Counted from the first letter of the stretch, positions 31,660 to 43,654 are shown. The stretch is 64,000 nt of DNA from Phytophthora sp. 'mugwort' (GCA_033558025.1 JAUCEF010000006.1:1488001-1552000); one strand, 5' to 3'. Numbers and translations are program-made. The notes: generated from the sequence alone by a model not told the origin.

Positions 31660-32042
31660 TCAAGCGGAATGCTGTCCAGGTCCTCAAACGGCTTGGTGTG
31701 GAGAGCGCCTTCGAGAGTGAAATCGGTCAGTCGACTCTAGTACGACGGCTTCTCCCACTTTAGTAGCGAGAAATCGCTCTCGACGGTCGATGTTCCAGGA
31801 AATATGGTGGATAGGCCGCCCGCAAACCGCGTCTACGAAGGATAATGAGTATCCAGCGAGTTCTCAAAGTCGAGCGTGACGTTTTGCTCCACCTTGGCGC
31901 GGAACGCAGGGTTGGAAGCGTACATTTGCCGCACTGCTGAGTGCTCCTGCTCGATTTGATCGAGATCGGACTCCTCCCAGTGCCTGGTCGTGCGCGCGCT
32001 ATGCCGAGCAATGAGTGCAGACATATCGCAACCCCTCAAACT
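31660..32042 (-). pseudogene. hAT-type transposase C-terminal fragment
   Basis: The minus strand gives a helix followed by a dimerisation-domain end: LDFENSLDTHYPS, then in the next frame FAGGLSTIFPGTSTVESDFS and LLKWEKPSY, then TDFTLEGALHTKPFEDLDSI. The STxxVESDFSxLxWEK block is typical of oomycete hAT-like proteins. BED finger and catalytic parts are missing. Confidence 0.6.
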
Positions 32043-32821
32043 GACCAGATGACGGGGTCATACCGGAGACGGATCGCTTTCAATGAGCAGGTTGTCTGAA
32101 TCCCGCTCAGGTTGAAGCTGAATAAGTCTTTGCATATTTTCAGCAATCACGTCTTATTCTGGTCTCTACTCAAAATATTTCCCTGGGCGATTGATTGTAT
32201 CGCGCAGCACAATCGCGCGGCCAATCGCCCCACCACATAAATAGCATACGCAACATAAGAATGTCATGAGGAATCCTGTTTCAAGAATGACACCAACATC
32301 ACCAGCGCCATCAGCACATGATCGCGTCGAGTGTCCCCATACCCAGAGCGCCGTCGAAGCCCCGTGTCCAGCGCAGTCTACGAGCCTGCGACCTCTAACA
32401 TCTGTCGCCTGGTCGTGCAGCCTATTGTGAGGGAAACTGTAGGGGATCACGACACCTCTGGTAATGCGCTTGACCCCTTCGTTGCTGGTGGACCTTCGTT
32501 TCAGGATATTCTGGAGAAGCTGAGCAGCGCGAAAGCCACAGCGACACAGCACGAGAGACATAGCCAGACGGAGCGAGGGTACAGCGCGGTAGCGAGAGAG
32601 TCACAACGGAGATAATCAATACGGAGGTCTTGCTGCCTCAAATCAATTTGGCCGATGGGAAACGTCTGTCGATTACTCGGGCGATTCCATCAACCAACCC
32701 AGGTGTGTACACATAACCGGAATTCTCCCCCCCCCCAGTGCCTTATACTGGGCATTTCTAAGATTAGGAGGTGGGACCGTTGCCCATTTTGGCATTTCTA
32801 TATACATGTATGCCTGGTTAT
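32043..32821. other. No gene recognised
   Basis: Open frames at 32331-32615 (plus) and 32166-32561 (minus) overlap and show no family motif. A 10-base C run is at 32727-32736. Confidence 0.3.
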
Positions 32822-33238
32822 ATATGTCGAGCAGCTATATACGGTCAAACATATTTTCTTCTATGGGAGTACCATACTTAGATTATTACATAAAAAGTGT
32901 GATGATTGTCTTTTGCGACGCATAACTATACGTGACGTGCAATGACGAGCCTCACACTTCAAACAATTTATAAGACAGAGTCTGGAAAGCAAGCATTTTA
33001 CTATTCAAATTCCTAATAGCGGCGAAAGCGAGAAACGCAAGAAAGACGACTTTGGCTAACAACGCATTTGCCAGGGTATATAATTTAATGGTATGAATCG
33101 CTCAGTCACCAAAGATTTTAAATTTAGGTACCAGTATCGTCTTGAGGAAGGTATAAACCTGACAGTATGTGACTATGCTAACTCTTAAGTATTAAACCTC
33201 AGCTGAGGTTATTTACGAGTGTTCATTGACTGTCACTA
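32822..33238 (+). repeat. Outer terminal repeat of Polinton-like element
   Basis: Same sequence as 1305-1715 and 48371-48745, ending in the block CCTCAGCTGAGGTTATTT and GTTCATTGACTGTCACTA. Unlike those two copies it is followed not by a CRN gene but by the hairpin-string repeat; the CRN fragment comes 1.3 kb later. Confidence 0.65.
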
Positions 33239-34540
33239 ACCGAGCGCCACCGCGTACGCTTGGTTGTGGACCAAGTAGGTGGGTCTGCCCATGCGCAGCC
33301 GCAGTCAAGATCGAGCGGGGGTTCCACCACTTGCGTCTCGCACACCCTCCATGTGAAGTCCTAAATTTTTGGAATGAAAGGAAGCGGCTTAAAAATATAT
33401 TTCAATTTCCAATCAATCGTTCTATTTACATTTCCACAATGGCCGCATTCGGCAGAAGATTGTTTTAGCTAATGAGGGCCACCTTCGCTGCGCTCAGCAG
33501 CAAATGCGATTGCAGCCTGAAATCATGTTATGGCGTGACAGACGGACAAAGGTACGTTAGTGTTGAGTTTTAGGACTAGCTGAGCGCCACCCGCTTTGAG
33601 GGCGGTGTGTATTAGTCGGGTCACAACCACTTCCGCTCGCTGTTCAAGCTCGCTTCACTACTCCCACCGCGTAGCACTCCGTTCCGCTCGCTGTTCCAGC
33701 TCGCTTCAATACTCTTACTTGGTCCCATTCTGTCTCGCTCGCTGTTCCAGGTCGCTTCACTATTCATTTCGCGTCGGGAGGCCGCCTTCGCTACGCTCTG
33801 CAGCAAAGCACGCTAAGTACGCATTGGTGTAACCACACACTTAATTGTAGCCATGAGATGCCGCCTCGCTGCGCTCGGCATCAACTAAACATTTACATCA
33901 ATTTTGGACAATGAGAAGGGGTTTAAACGTGATGCAAGGGTATTTTTGCAATTTCAAGGATAGTTTTCCTTATCGGAAAGGTAGTGGCATTCTATTTTAT
34001 GGGTTGGTAGCGGTACTAAACACAAAAACGAAGCAATGCAGAATGGGAGGTGCAACCGGCCAGGCAGGAAGTGTAACACAGACATATGCGTTACTATAAT
34101 TGATTTATAAGCTTAGGCGAGCGCCGCCCGCAATGCGGGTGGTAGTGAAAGTTTGGATGATGCCCGTTCCGCTCGATCAAGAGCTCGCTCCCCAATTGAG
34201 AAAAGCTACCTACGCTACGCTCCGTTAGTAGCGCCTCCGCTCCGCTCGCAGAGGCTCCTGCACCACTCGCCGTGTTAGGATACTAAGTGATCTACCTCGG
34301 CCTTCGGCTTCGGTAGGAAGGGCGGGCCCTCCGGTCCCGCTATACACGAAAAGGTTTTAGGCGGCGCCGCCTTCGCTTCGCTCGGCAGCAAAAATGGAGT
34401 TTTAGCCAATCGCGTCACTCGGCGGCAAGTTTTGACAAATCGAAAAAAAGTTACGGGTGTGATTGGCTGACGAGAACGGACGGACGGGAAAGTCTGATTA
34501 ATGTTGTTATATCACTACAATTGACGTATAAGATTCTCGA
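33239..34540. repeat. Long inverted repeat, left arm (hairpin-string type)
   Basis: From the end of the terminal repeat the sequence continues with CGAGCGCCACCGC and GTCTCGCACACCCT, then CCAAT/GC-hairpin modules, three about 50-bp tandem units (33625-33770) and CGAGCGCCGCCCGCAATGCG (34116-34135). Much of it up to about 34200 is repeated in inverted orientation at 39060-40150. Confidence 0.7.
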
Positions 34541-34563
34541 ATTCTCCGTATGGGATTGAAGTG

Positions 34564-35250
34564 ATGGCGCGGAAATGGTTCCAGCTGGTGGGCAAGGACG
34601 GCAACGCGGTGACCTCGGCTGCATCTGTATTCGTGTATATAAAAGACGCTGTTGCTTTGTGGGACGCAGTGAAGGTCAAGTGTTCGAACGCTCCTGCAAC
34701 CGTTGATGCGGCCGACCTCACAGTCTTAACGGATAGGGCGGGTACGAAGCAAAGCAGGCGTTGGAAGAAGATTCGCCGATTGGATCGTTTGGTGGCTCAA
34801 TGAAGGATGCCCCCATCGTGGCAATGCCGACGCAGCGTCAAGTGGATACCGTTTGGAAGGAGCCAATGCATTGGTGCTAGGTGAAAAGAGGCAGAGAATG
34901 GAAACCGTTAATCCTCGTTATTTGACTGAATTGGCCCCAGTTGCACAACAACTTGAGGGGCCAAGGAACTTAAGGTTGGAACAGTTTTGAATACTCCGAC
35001 GCCAAGCTTTAGTACAGCATTCGACAATGGTCTGTACATCCGACAGGGATATTGGGACCTCTATAATATCATCAAGCAACGATTAGCGTCAGATCGATCG
35101 CTCCGTAGAATTCTTGTGGTTGTCAGTCCTGGAATTGGGAAGTCAGTGTTTGGGGTGTTTTTGCAACTACTGTTCATGACGAAGAAAAACGATATCACCT
35201 ACCGCTGGGGTGATGCCATGGACACATCTTACGCCAGCTCTTCCAACCCG
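34564..35250 (+). pseudogene. Crinkler (CRN)-type fragment, header plus P-loop start
   Basis: The start codon at 34564 opens a header domain close to that at 1749 (ARKWFQLVGKDGNAVTSAAS). A frame shift near 34735-34800 breaks it. The second frame (34987-35253) carries FSTAFDNGLYIRQGYWDLYN and a Walker A-like SPGIGKSVFG in which the first Gly of the loop is changed to Ser (VVSPGIGKS). It ends abruptly near 35250, at the junction with Helitron-related sequence; the middle and REase-like parts are absent. The 5' leader CTCGAATTCTCCGTATGGG is shared with the copy at 48775. Confidence 0.65.
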
Positions 35251-35399
35251 TAGCCAGCGCAGCTGAGGCAAACCCAGCTAGCGAAGCAGATCTTCACATG
35301 GACAATCAAGGCCAGCTGCTGCTGATTACACCTGGACGCAATCAGCAGCAAGCTGCAAGCCCCCCCCCCCCCCCTGGACTGCCGACGCGGCAGACGGGT

Positions 35400-38300
35400 G
35401 CGCTTTCGAGTTAGATTAGACAGCTCACTTTGCAATTTGCGTCAGGCAACCAACACTAAGCAATACAGGGTTGTTTTGCCGGGAGTTCCAGCTCCCAAAT
35501 CGCGAGCACGTCACAAAGTTAACTTGCATATCGAATGTGACAGAAGGACGATGACCGCTCCGCGCTACGTCAAGATGGGCGGTGCTTTCAGCAGTCGACG
35601 GGTGCCTCGACCAGTGGGCCAAATGCGGGCAGGAAAGCTTCGAGGAGTGGCCTCGCACCAGGCCGAGATTCGTGCTGAACAGTACCGCGGGTTCCGAGGC
35701 GCACTTCTGAATGCAAGTACCGTTGTATTGGAGGATGGGGAGGGGCTCCTTACTGTATGACCGAGAAACACATACCTTGGGGCACCCTGACCGGCCCGAA
35801 CGCCGATCCACACACTTTTTAAACCAAATTGGCAAGCGTGTGATGTTTCCTTCTACACACTCGGGCAGCTCGTAGGCTATGTATAAATCGTACCAAGACT
35901 CTATGAGATTGTCCGAGCGTACGGAAAACCAGACATTTTTGTTAAAATGACGTGCAATCCCAAGTGGGAAAGATCGAGGGAAGAAAGATCCCCTTCGCAA
36001 ATCAGACTGCTCAGGATCGACCGGACATCGTGGCGCCGATGTGGCAGGAAAAGTTCTCCGCGCTGTTAAAGGACCTGGATGAAGGTGTTCTAGGTCGCGT
36101 CCAAGCTCGGATCTACGTTGTTGAATTCCAAAAACGCGGCCTGCCGCGTGTGCATGTATTGATCATACTGGCGGAGAGGACAATCCTCGAACCAGAGAGA
36201 TGATCGATAAATTGGTATCCGCGGAAGTCCCCAATATGGAAGCAAACCCGCAGCTCTTCGAAACGGTAATGACGTGTATGATGCATGGTCCGTGCGGGCC
36301 CGCGCATACAACGTCGCGGCCATGCATGAAGGATGGAAAATCGAGCAAAGGATACCCCAAGCAATTTGTCGAGGTTACACAGGATGGTGAAGATGGATAC
36401 CCGCGTTATAGAAGAAGACGGCCCCAGGACGGAGTCCTCAGATTGAAAGGAAAAGAATACGATAACTCTACGGTGAACAAGTGGGTTGTTCCTTACAACC
36501 CGTACCTATCGCAGAAGTACAACTGCCACATTAACGTGGAAGTGTGTACGGCGATCACAGCAGTGAAATATCTCTATAAATACGTGTACAAGGGTTCCGA
36601 CGTGCAGTCATTACGTTGAAAGCGTGCGCGGAGAGGGTGCGTCTGCACAAAGGAGCCCAATGATATCCTTCGCTACCTTAACGCGATGTATATATTGCCG
36701 GTGGAGGTTTGCATGAGGCTCCTAGACAACTTCGTGCAAGGGAAAATCCATCTGGATGGAGAGCAAATGGTGACGTTTCGGTCCATCGATGACCCCGAAC
36801 GTGTTGTCACGCGAGGGCAACATACGGCGTTGACCAGATTTTGCGAGTTGTGCGGAAGCGAGATCCTCGAAAAACAAGTAACGAAAACATGCTGTACCAA
36901 GATATTCTGCAAGAATATCCGCTGGAAAGCCCGGTTGAAGCAATGGATCCGCCGAAAAACGTGTCCAGCCGCTCTTGGTCGCATGGTCCATGTGTCTCCG
37001 ATCGACGCTGAACGCTTCTACTTGCGCGTTCTGCTTTGCCACAGAGAAGGACCGACGTCGTTCGAAGATCTGCGGACCGTCGATGGGGTGCGACACGTAT
37101 CGCGAGGCTGCCTTACGCGGCCGGATATGTAGAGGACGATGCGAAAGGGTAGCATGTATGCGCGAAGCAGCTGCATTTCAAAAACCGTTCCAACTTCGTC
37201 AGCTCTTTACGACGATATTCGTGTACTCCCAGCTGGGCAACATTCGCCGGCTGTGGGATCCGTTCTATAGGGACCTTTCGGAGGACTACGCACACATGAA
37301 CTGCGACATGCAACCCGAGGAACAAGATCACACGATCAAGTTTAAAAAATTATATAGCCTCCACGAACTGTTGATGGTTAGTGGATCTAGTCTGGACCGC
37401 TACCGTGAGCTTCCGCAGCTGAGCGACTTTTCGATGCTGCTGGAGCGGTCCCAACTCCAGAACAATCTTATTCGTCACGAATTACAAGACTGTGATCGCG
37501 ATGTACTCCACGAGATCGTCAATCAGGCAGCCCAGCTTAATGGTGGCCAACAAGCTATCTACAACCAAATCATGGATGCGGTTGAGGCTCCGTCTCCCTC
37601 CAGCAAGCTTTATTTCATTGATGGACAAGGCGTCGCAGGAAAGTCTACGCTCCTCAAACATATTCTCGCAAAAATACGGTTACGGGGGAAGATCGCGATC
37701 GCGGTGGCGGTCAAGCGCGATTACTTATCTACTGCTCATGGGTGGACGGGCGGCCCATTCCACCTCCAAGATACCCTCCGGCTTCACGATAAGCGACATG
37801 TAACATTTCCAAGCGGAGTAAATTGCATAAACTGATCAGGAGAGCTAGCTTGGTTATCTGGGACGAAACGCCCATGGCACACCGCTACGCATTTGAGGCG
37901 ATCGAGCGAACATTGCGCGACTTGACGGACAATGGCCAAGAACCTTTTGGGAGATTGATATTCGTTGTGTCGGGGGATTTTCGGCAGATTCTTCCGGTGG
38001 TAGTAGGAGGCACTCCTGCTGAAACGAATGACGCGTGTCTGAAGTCCTCTACGTTGTAGCCGCACTTTCGGCAGGTTCGGCTAACTGAGAACATGCGGGT
38101 GCAATCCATCGAGATCGAAAACTCGACCGCGGGGCTGGCAGCCTTTACAGAGTATCTTCTTGACATCGGAGAGGGCAGACACCAGGTCAACCCGCATCTA
38201 GGGAGAGATTATTTGAAAATTCCCAGAGATATGCTGTTCGAAAACCTAGTAGATGAAAACGATCCAGACGAGGAGATACGACCCGGGGTCATACCGAAGG

Positions 38301-39040
38301 GGCTCGACAGGATCATCGACACGATGTATGCTGGCATCGGAAATCCTGAAATTGCTACCGACGCATATTTTCAAGCCGTACCATTCTGACGACAGGGAAC
38401 GCGGTAGTGCAACGCATCAACCAGGCTGTGGCGTCGCGTTTGGACGGGGATCCCCACGAATATTATTCCAATGACTCCGTCATGAACTCAACGAAGGAAA
38501 AAATTTCGAACCAGAAGTTCTGCACTCCGTTAATATTAATGGAATTCCTCCACAAGCTAACGTTGAAAAAGGGCGCCCCCATCATGATGATGCGAAGCCT
38601 GAACCCAGACGTTGAATTGTGCAACGGAACTGCAACTCCGGATTGTCGAGCTCAAACCCCAAGTGGCCAATGCGAGGATCATGACTGGTGAGCACCAAGG
38701 CGAGGACGCGTTGATCCCGGGGATTGTCTTCATTAGTGGCGACAATCCTCGAGACTTTCCCTTCCGCTTGCGTCGTAAACAATTTCCAGTCCAGCCTGCT
38801 TTTGCGATGACGATTAAGAAGGCCCAAGGTCAGACGGTCGAGAACCTGGGGTTATATTTGTCGTCATTTATGTGGCTATATCGAGAGTGACATTGAGGTC
38901 CGTATTCAAGGCGTTGATTGAATATCCAGAGCTGGAGGAAGAGGACGGAATGTACACCAACAACATCATGTACAGACAGATATTTGAGACAATGAGTGGT
39001 AGGGAGAAAAAGGACATTGCATTTATCATTTTTCAAATAC
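35400..39040 (+). pseudogene. Helitron Rep/helicase protein, broken
   Basis: The Rep part reads, in shifting frames, FVKMTCNPKW (35935-35970), TAQDRPDIVAPMWQEKFSAL and LLKDLDEGVLGRVQARIYVV, then EFQKRGLPRVHVLII, where the HxH metal motif appears as RVH. Further on are KYNCHINVEVCTAITAVKYL with YKYVYKGSD. The helicase (37400-38890) is of the Pif1 type: Walker A DGQGVAGKSTLLKHI, Walker B LVIWDETPMAH, GRLIFVVSGDFRQILPVVVG, TENMRV and QPAFAMTIKKAQGQTVENLG. Stops at about 38057, 38388 and 38686 and several shifts in the Rep half break it. A 15-base C run (35360-35374) lies before its start. Confidence 0.8.
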
Positions 39041-39059
39041 ATGTTCACTTTGTGTGTGA

Positions 39060-40150
39060 TACAACTTCCTATATATCACTGGGAAATCCGTCCCCGCTGA
39101 TCGAAGCGAAGGCGGGGACGTGCGTTACAGTGGAGCGAGATCTTGAAGGCACGAGACGAGACCCTTCCAAACTTTCTGTGTGTTTCTCTGTCCGAATCCT
39201 GCCTGCCCGCCTGCAACTCACTCTCGGCACTGCTTGGCTGTGGATTTAGTACCGCTACTAACCCATAGACTCAAATCCCACTATCTTTCCGACTCGAAAA
39301 CCTATGCCTGAAACCCCTTCTGTTTGCCCTAACTATTATGATTTTATTATTTGCTGCCAAGTGCAGCGAGGCGTCCTCCCATTGGCTCAAAGTGTATTTT
39401 GCTGACGAGCGAAGCGAAGGCGGCCTTTCATTGGCTACATTTAATGTGGGTTGGATATTGGTACATCAATGCGTAGTTAGATGCCGAACATGCGAAGGCG
39501 GCCACCCTACGCGACAGAAGTAGTGCAGCGAGCTGGAACAGCTAGCGGAATGGGGTGGGGCGAGATAGGAGCAGTGAAGCGAGCTGGAAGAGCGAACGAA
39601 ACGGAGTGGGACACGATGGGAGTAATGAAGCGAGCTGGAACAGCGAGCGAAACGGGTGGGACGAGATATGAGTAGTGTAGCAAGCTGAAACAGCGAGCGG
39701 AACAGGTTGTGACCCAAACAAACAGACACGGTCCGTAAAGCGGTCGGCGTTCGGCTAGTCCAAAAAACCTCAACACTAATTTCCCACCGTCCGTCCGTCT
39801 ATCACGCCATAACGGCACGCTATAACGTGATTTCTAGCCGCATTCTCATTGGGTGGCGGCCCTCATTCGCTAAAACAACCTTCCGCCGAAGGCGGCCTCT
39901 AGTGGCAAACTAAATAAAACGATTTGTTGAAAATTGACAGATTGTTTTAGCCCACGTCGTTTCATGGAGAACTTCACATGCAGGGTGTGCGAGACGCGAG
40001 TGATAATGCCGTCGCTCGAACATGCGGGGCTGGCGCTGGCGCTGCAAGTGCGGTGCTGCAAGGCACTCCTTGCATGAAGGATCTTCAGGCAGGCCCACAT
40101 ACTGGGACCAAAATTAAACCCATCGCCGTGTAGCGGTGGCGCTCGTCTAG
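39060..40150. repeat. Long inverted repeat, right arm
   Basis: This is the reverse-strand counterpart of 33239-34200: the same hairpin modules, four about 50-bp tandem units (39525-39720, GCGAGCTGGAACAGCGAGCG type), and the end block near 40130-40150. The arms have diverged by many small changes, so the duplication is not recent. Confidence 0.7.
39089..39120. repeat. Perfect 9-bp hairpin behind the Helitron
   Basis: CGTCCCCGC (39089-39097) pairs with GCGGGGACG (39112-39120) around a 14-base loop, about 80 bases after the last Helitron-like reading frame. It could be the Helitron 3' subterminal hairpin; no CTRR end follows within 15 bases. Confidence 0.4.
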
Positions 40151-40677
40151 TGACTGTCAATGAAAACCGCGAAATAACCTCAGCTGAGGTTTAATACTTA
40201 GAAGTTAGCATAGTCACATACTGTCAGGTTAGGTTTATACTCTCCTCAACCGATACTGACACTAAAATTTAAAAGCCTTTTGGTGACTAAGGCGATCCAG
40301 ACTATCAAATTCAATACCCCGGCCAATTCGCTGTTAGTTAAAGTCATCTTTCTTGCGTTTCTCGCTCGCCCCTATTAGGAATTTGTATAGTAAAAGACTT
40401 GCTTCCATACTCTGTCTTATAAATTAATTGAAGGGTGAGGCTCGTCATTACACGTCACATAAAAATATGTATCGCAAATGACACAATCGTCGTACACGCT
40501 ATGTAAGAGTTTATGAAATATGTTTGATCATATATAAAAGCTCAAAACAATATTGAATACGGCTATGGACTTCCGAGCCTGTAATAATCGATGGGTCGTA
40601 GGTCATTATCTTTTGACATTAATAATCGAGATGTCAAGATGTCGTGTCCATCCTGGACTCCTAGTTCTGACGAAAAC
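40151..40677 (-). repeat. Polinton-like left end, outer part
   Basis: Reverse-strand copy of the terminal repeat (TGACTGTCAATGAA at the outer tip, CCTCAGCTGAGGTTTAAT, AGTCCAGGATGGACACGACA on the reverse strand). It is continuous with the 0.8-kb inner inverted repeat that starts at 40678. Confidence 0.65.
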
Positions 40678-41475
40678 ATGTAAGCTTAAAAGGAATGTGC
40701 CAAATTAGTGCATGAAATGGAGAGGTATGAGTGCGTCATCGCATGTATAGTAATGTGCGTAAATAAACGTATGGTGTGAATAAGAATTGACAGTCTATTC
40801 AGGCCCACCAGACGTGATAGATGGTTCAACATTTGAACCGACGGCAGAGACACCTGCCAAAAATAACATGTACCATTATCTAGAAAAAATGTCGTTCACC
40901 ACCTTCAAATTACCAAGATTTTTTAGGACGATTTTACCATTTAAAACTGTGACAAAGGATGTCCGTCGTGTGCTGGTCAGCAGCTGTCACAACGTTGGTC
41001 ACCAAAACTTCAAATCAGCAGGAGAAGCACATGCCAACGATAATCAGATTAGTACAGTGTACCTTATCAAGAAAATTGTCGTCATTCCTGTGATCTAACC
41101 CTATCGAATGGTTGTGTCGGCGGAATCAACGTCTGGATATTAGAAACGCTTAGAAACGTTTATACCTATTCTCGATACGGATAAGAAATAGCGGGACTAA
41201 AAACGTTCACGTTATGTGCTGAATTATCTTGCCACTGCTTTACAAATGGTGTACATGACGGTTAATATTTTGATTTGGCAGGCACTATGGCGTTGCTCCG
41301 TTGATGCATGCTACTGTACCTACTAGAGAATCTCGCATGGTTTCGTGCGTTCCTCGCCCCAGCGTCGAAACGCAACGGCGCCCCAGCCCTGCAAACAATC
41401 ACGCCGCCATTGCTGCTTGCTGGTTGGGTTCCAAATTGGGGATGGTGGTTCGTATCAAAAAGTAATTGGGGCATA
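40678..41475 (+). repeat. Polinton-like terminal inverted repeat, left inner arm
   Basis: About 800 bases are nearly identical to the reverse complement of 45596-46394. An intact 103-codon open frame (40787-41098) of unknown function lies in each arm and encodes the same protein in both. Long inverted repeats with polymerase and integrase pieces between them define the Polinton/Maverick class. Confidence 0.75.
40787..41098 (+). CDS. Hypothetical 103-aa protein in terminal repeat
   Basis: The frame starts MTVYSGPPDVIDGS and ends IKKIVVIPVI, with no motif I recognise and no signal peptide. An identical protein is encoded in the right arm (45974-46285, minus strand). Being intact twice while the interior genes are broken is suggestive but could simply reflect recent homogenisation of the two arms. 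Confidence 0.35.
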   Translation: MTVYSGPPDVIDGSTFEPTAETPAKNNMYHYLEKMSFTTFKLPRFFRTILPFKTVTKDVRRVLVSSCHNVGHQNFKSAGEAHANDNQISTVYLIKKIVVIPVI

Positions 41476-41619
41476 TTCACGGTATTGTTCTCATATCTTA
41501 AGTTGAATTCAACGTCGTGTCTCTCTAGTGGTAGAGGTTCAAGAAGCTGCTAGAGCTCAACTCAGACATACTTGTTTATTCGAAAGATCGCGAGGAGACA
41601 TACACCTGCAGTTAAATGA

Positions 41620-41880
41620 AGGCTAACATTGCTTGCCGGCCATCAATTACCTTCAATCGGTACGCCAAGCGCAACGAGACTAAGCTCGTGGCGGTAAGCT
41701 TGTGAAAAAGATCATCGGTTACGACGCTAACGCGCTACGCTTACGGGCCCTCGGTAATGAGATACGGTGGGCGTGATTGACTACCATCGATACGTATCAC
41801 GGTATCGTCGACGACATCAAGGCTGTTGAGATATTTGGAATTTTTGAATATGACATCTGAACCAGCGATAGGACAATTCA
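41620..41880 (+). pseudogene. Protein-primed family-B DNA polymerase fragment
   Basis: KKIIGYDANALRLRALGNEI contains the YDxNxLY-type motif A of Polinton/Maverick polymerases, followed after a shift by DTYHGIVDDIKAVEIFGIFE, which fits the next strand of these enzymes. Only this small piece of a roughly 1000-residue protein is left. Bases 41880-42430 show no further coding remains. Confidence 0.5.
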
Positions 41881-42438
41881 CTATAAAAATTGATTGGGAG
41901 GCTCGTCAAAGCAATAATAATAAGGGCAATACCCGATGTCGCAATAATAATTATTCAGTAATATCCGTAATAATATCCCATTGTACCGGTATGTAATTTT
42001 TGAATATTATCATGACTGCGGTGGAATCGATGTGTGCCCCAAGTAAAACACTTACACAAATCACGTTTTTGAGATTAGTAAGATATAACACATCCGACAC
42101 GGGTTAGCTACCGCGTGTTTGGGTCCATGATAGATGGTAGGCGTTGTGCGTGGGAATTTATTCCCCGAGGACATGCTGAGGGGTGAATCATGACTGTGAA
42201 GGAGAGGAGCAGTCATTTATTAACTAGATGAATCCCGTGTTTTACCATTCGGTTTGCTAGCTACGTGTTACTTGTGCTCTAATTGTGGTTGTCGGCCACC
42301 CCACTCTCACAGATGGCAAGCGAGTTGTAGCTCCAGAGAGCACGGTTGGCACGAAAAAGCACATTCATTTCGAAATGAGCCGGAAGAAGACGACCGCGCT
42401 GTGACATCATCACCAGCTTGCACTGGGAGAAAAGTCGC

Positions 42439-43654
42439 TCAAGCCGGTTGCTGGTCGGGGGAATTAAATGCACAGTGTTCTGGTACGTAACCGTAGTGGC
42501 CATGCACGGACGCCTCGCTTGGCGGAGAGCAACAGCAGCAAAGTTCTCCTTGACGCGCTTCGTCTTGTTGGCTGTAGCGCTGATAGCTCGAACCGACTAC
42601 AAAAAAGATTGCCTGCTCGTCGGCGGCTGAGAGACGTTGGTCACGAAGGAGCTTGACAACCGCATTCTCAAACTTTGGTGAGTGGACGATGCGTGCGTCC
42701 GACTTCAAGTACGCCGCCGTCGACGGATACTTGGTCATAACGGCGTCGAAGAGTACGCGCACATCCGCCAACGATCATTGTTCGCTCTGCGGCTGGACGC
42801 ACGCGCTGTCGAGTTCTTTCACCTGGCTGGTGAGCTGAACAGTTTTCCCATGGGACCTTGGGCGAGGAACCAGGTCTTGAACCTCGCCCACGATGTCATT
42901 ATGTTCGGCGATGAAGCGTGCCACGGCGAGGTAAAGCGATGGCTCGCACATCCGACAAGGGGCAGACGAGTCGCATCGCTTGGTTCGTGACGCAGTTGTC
43001 GCCCACACAAAACTGGATCATGTCAAGTCGCTTGTGGTAGACCCCGAGCACATTCTCGATCATCTCGATATGAGCGTCCGCGGTCTGACCGTCCTCGGCT
43101 GGCGAGATTGCCAACAGTGGCTGCTCTCGCTCTTCGTTCTTGGCATACACTGCGTAGATCGCCACAAAGTGGATCGGTCTGCACGTCCATCCGTCGAACA
43201 TGAGACCGAAGCAGTCCCCCATGCGACCAGCAAGCTTGGTGCCAACGTTTCTTGACACATGGGTGATGTAGCGCGGCAGGGTCTTCGATGAGATCGGTTG
43301 GAGACGCGACATCGATCGGGTAACTGGGTCGTCGACCTCAGCAAGAGCGTGGTTGGGCATGACAACCCACTCCATCCACTTGTAGATCTCCATCGTATTT
43401 TCGTCGACGAAGCCGTGTTGTGCTAGCGTGCCGGAGCGTGGGTGCTGACTAGCAGCGAAGATCTCAGCATGGTCCGGGTGCTTGTCGACGAGATGGCTCA
43501 TTAGGTTTGAATAACCTGTGCATATGGTCTGCTTGCGCGTGGTGCCGCAGCTCTTGCACTTGAAGACGCCGTCGCCGCAGACAGCGAAGAAAACGTTGCA
43601 GATAGCCTTGGAAGACATGGGGGCGGGTCGGTTGAAAGTTTGAGAATGATGCAA
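42439..43654 (-). pseudogene. hAT transposase with BED finger, nested insertion
   Basis: The upstream frame (43654-42899) begins with a BED-type zinc finger (FKCKSCGTTRKQTIC..HLVDKHPDH), then MEWVVMPNHALAEVDDPVTR, GTKLAGRMGDCFGLMFDGWT with the first catalytic Asp, and DMIQFCVGDNCVTNQAM with the second. After a frame shift, C-terminal pieces continue (ENAVVKLLRDQRLSAADE near 42630-42570) and run out near 42440. Its ends were not located. It lies between the polymerase and integrase pieces of the Polinton-like element and in the opposite direction, so it is a later insertion. Confidence 0.75.
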
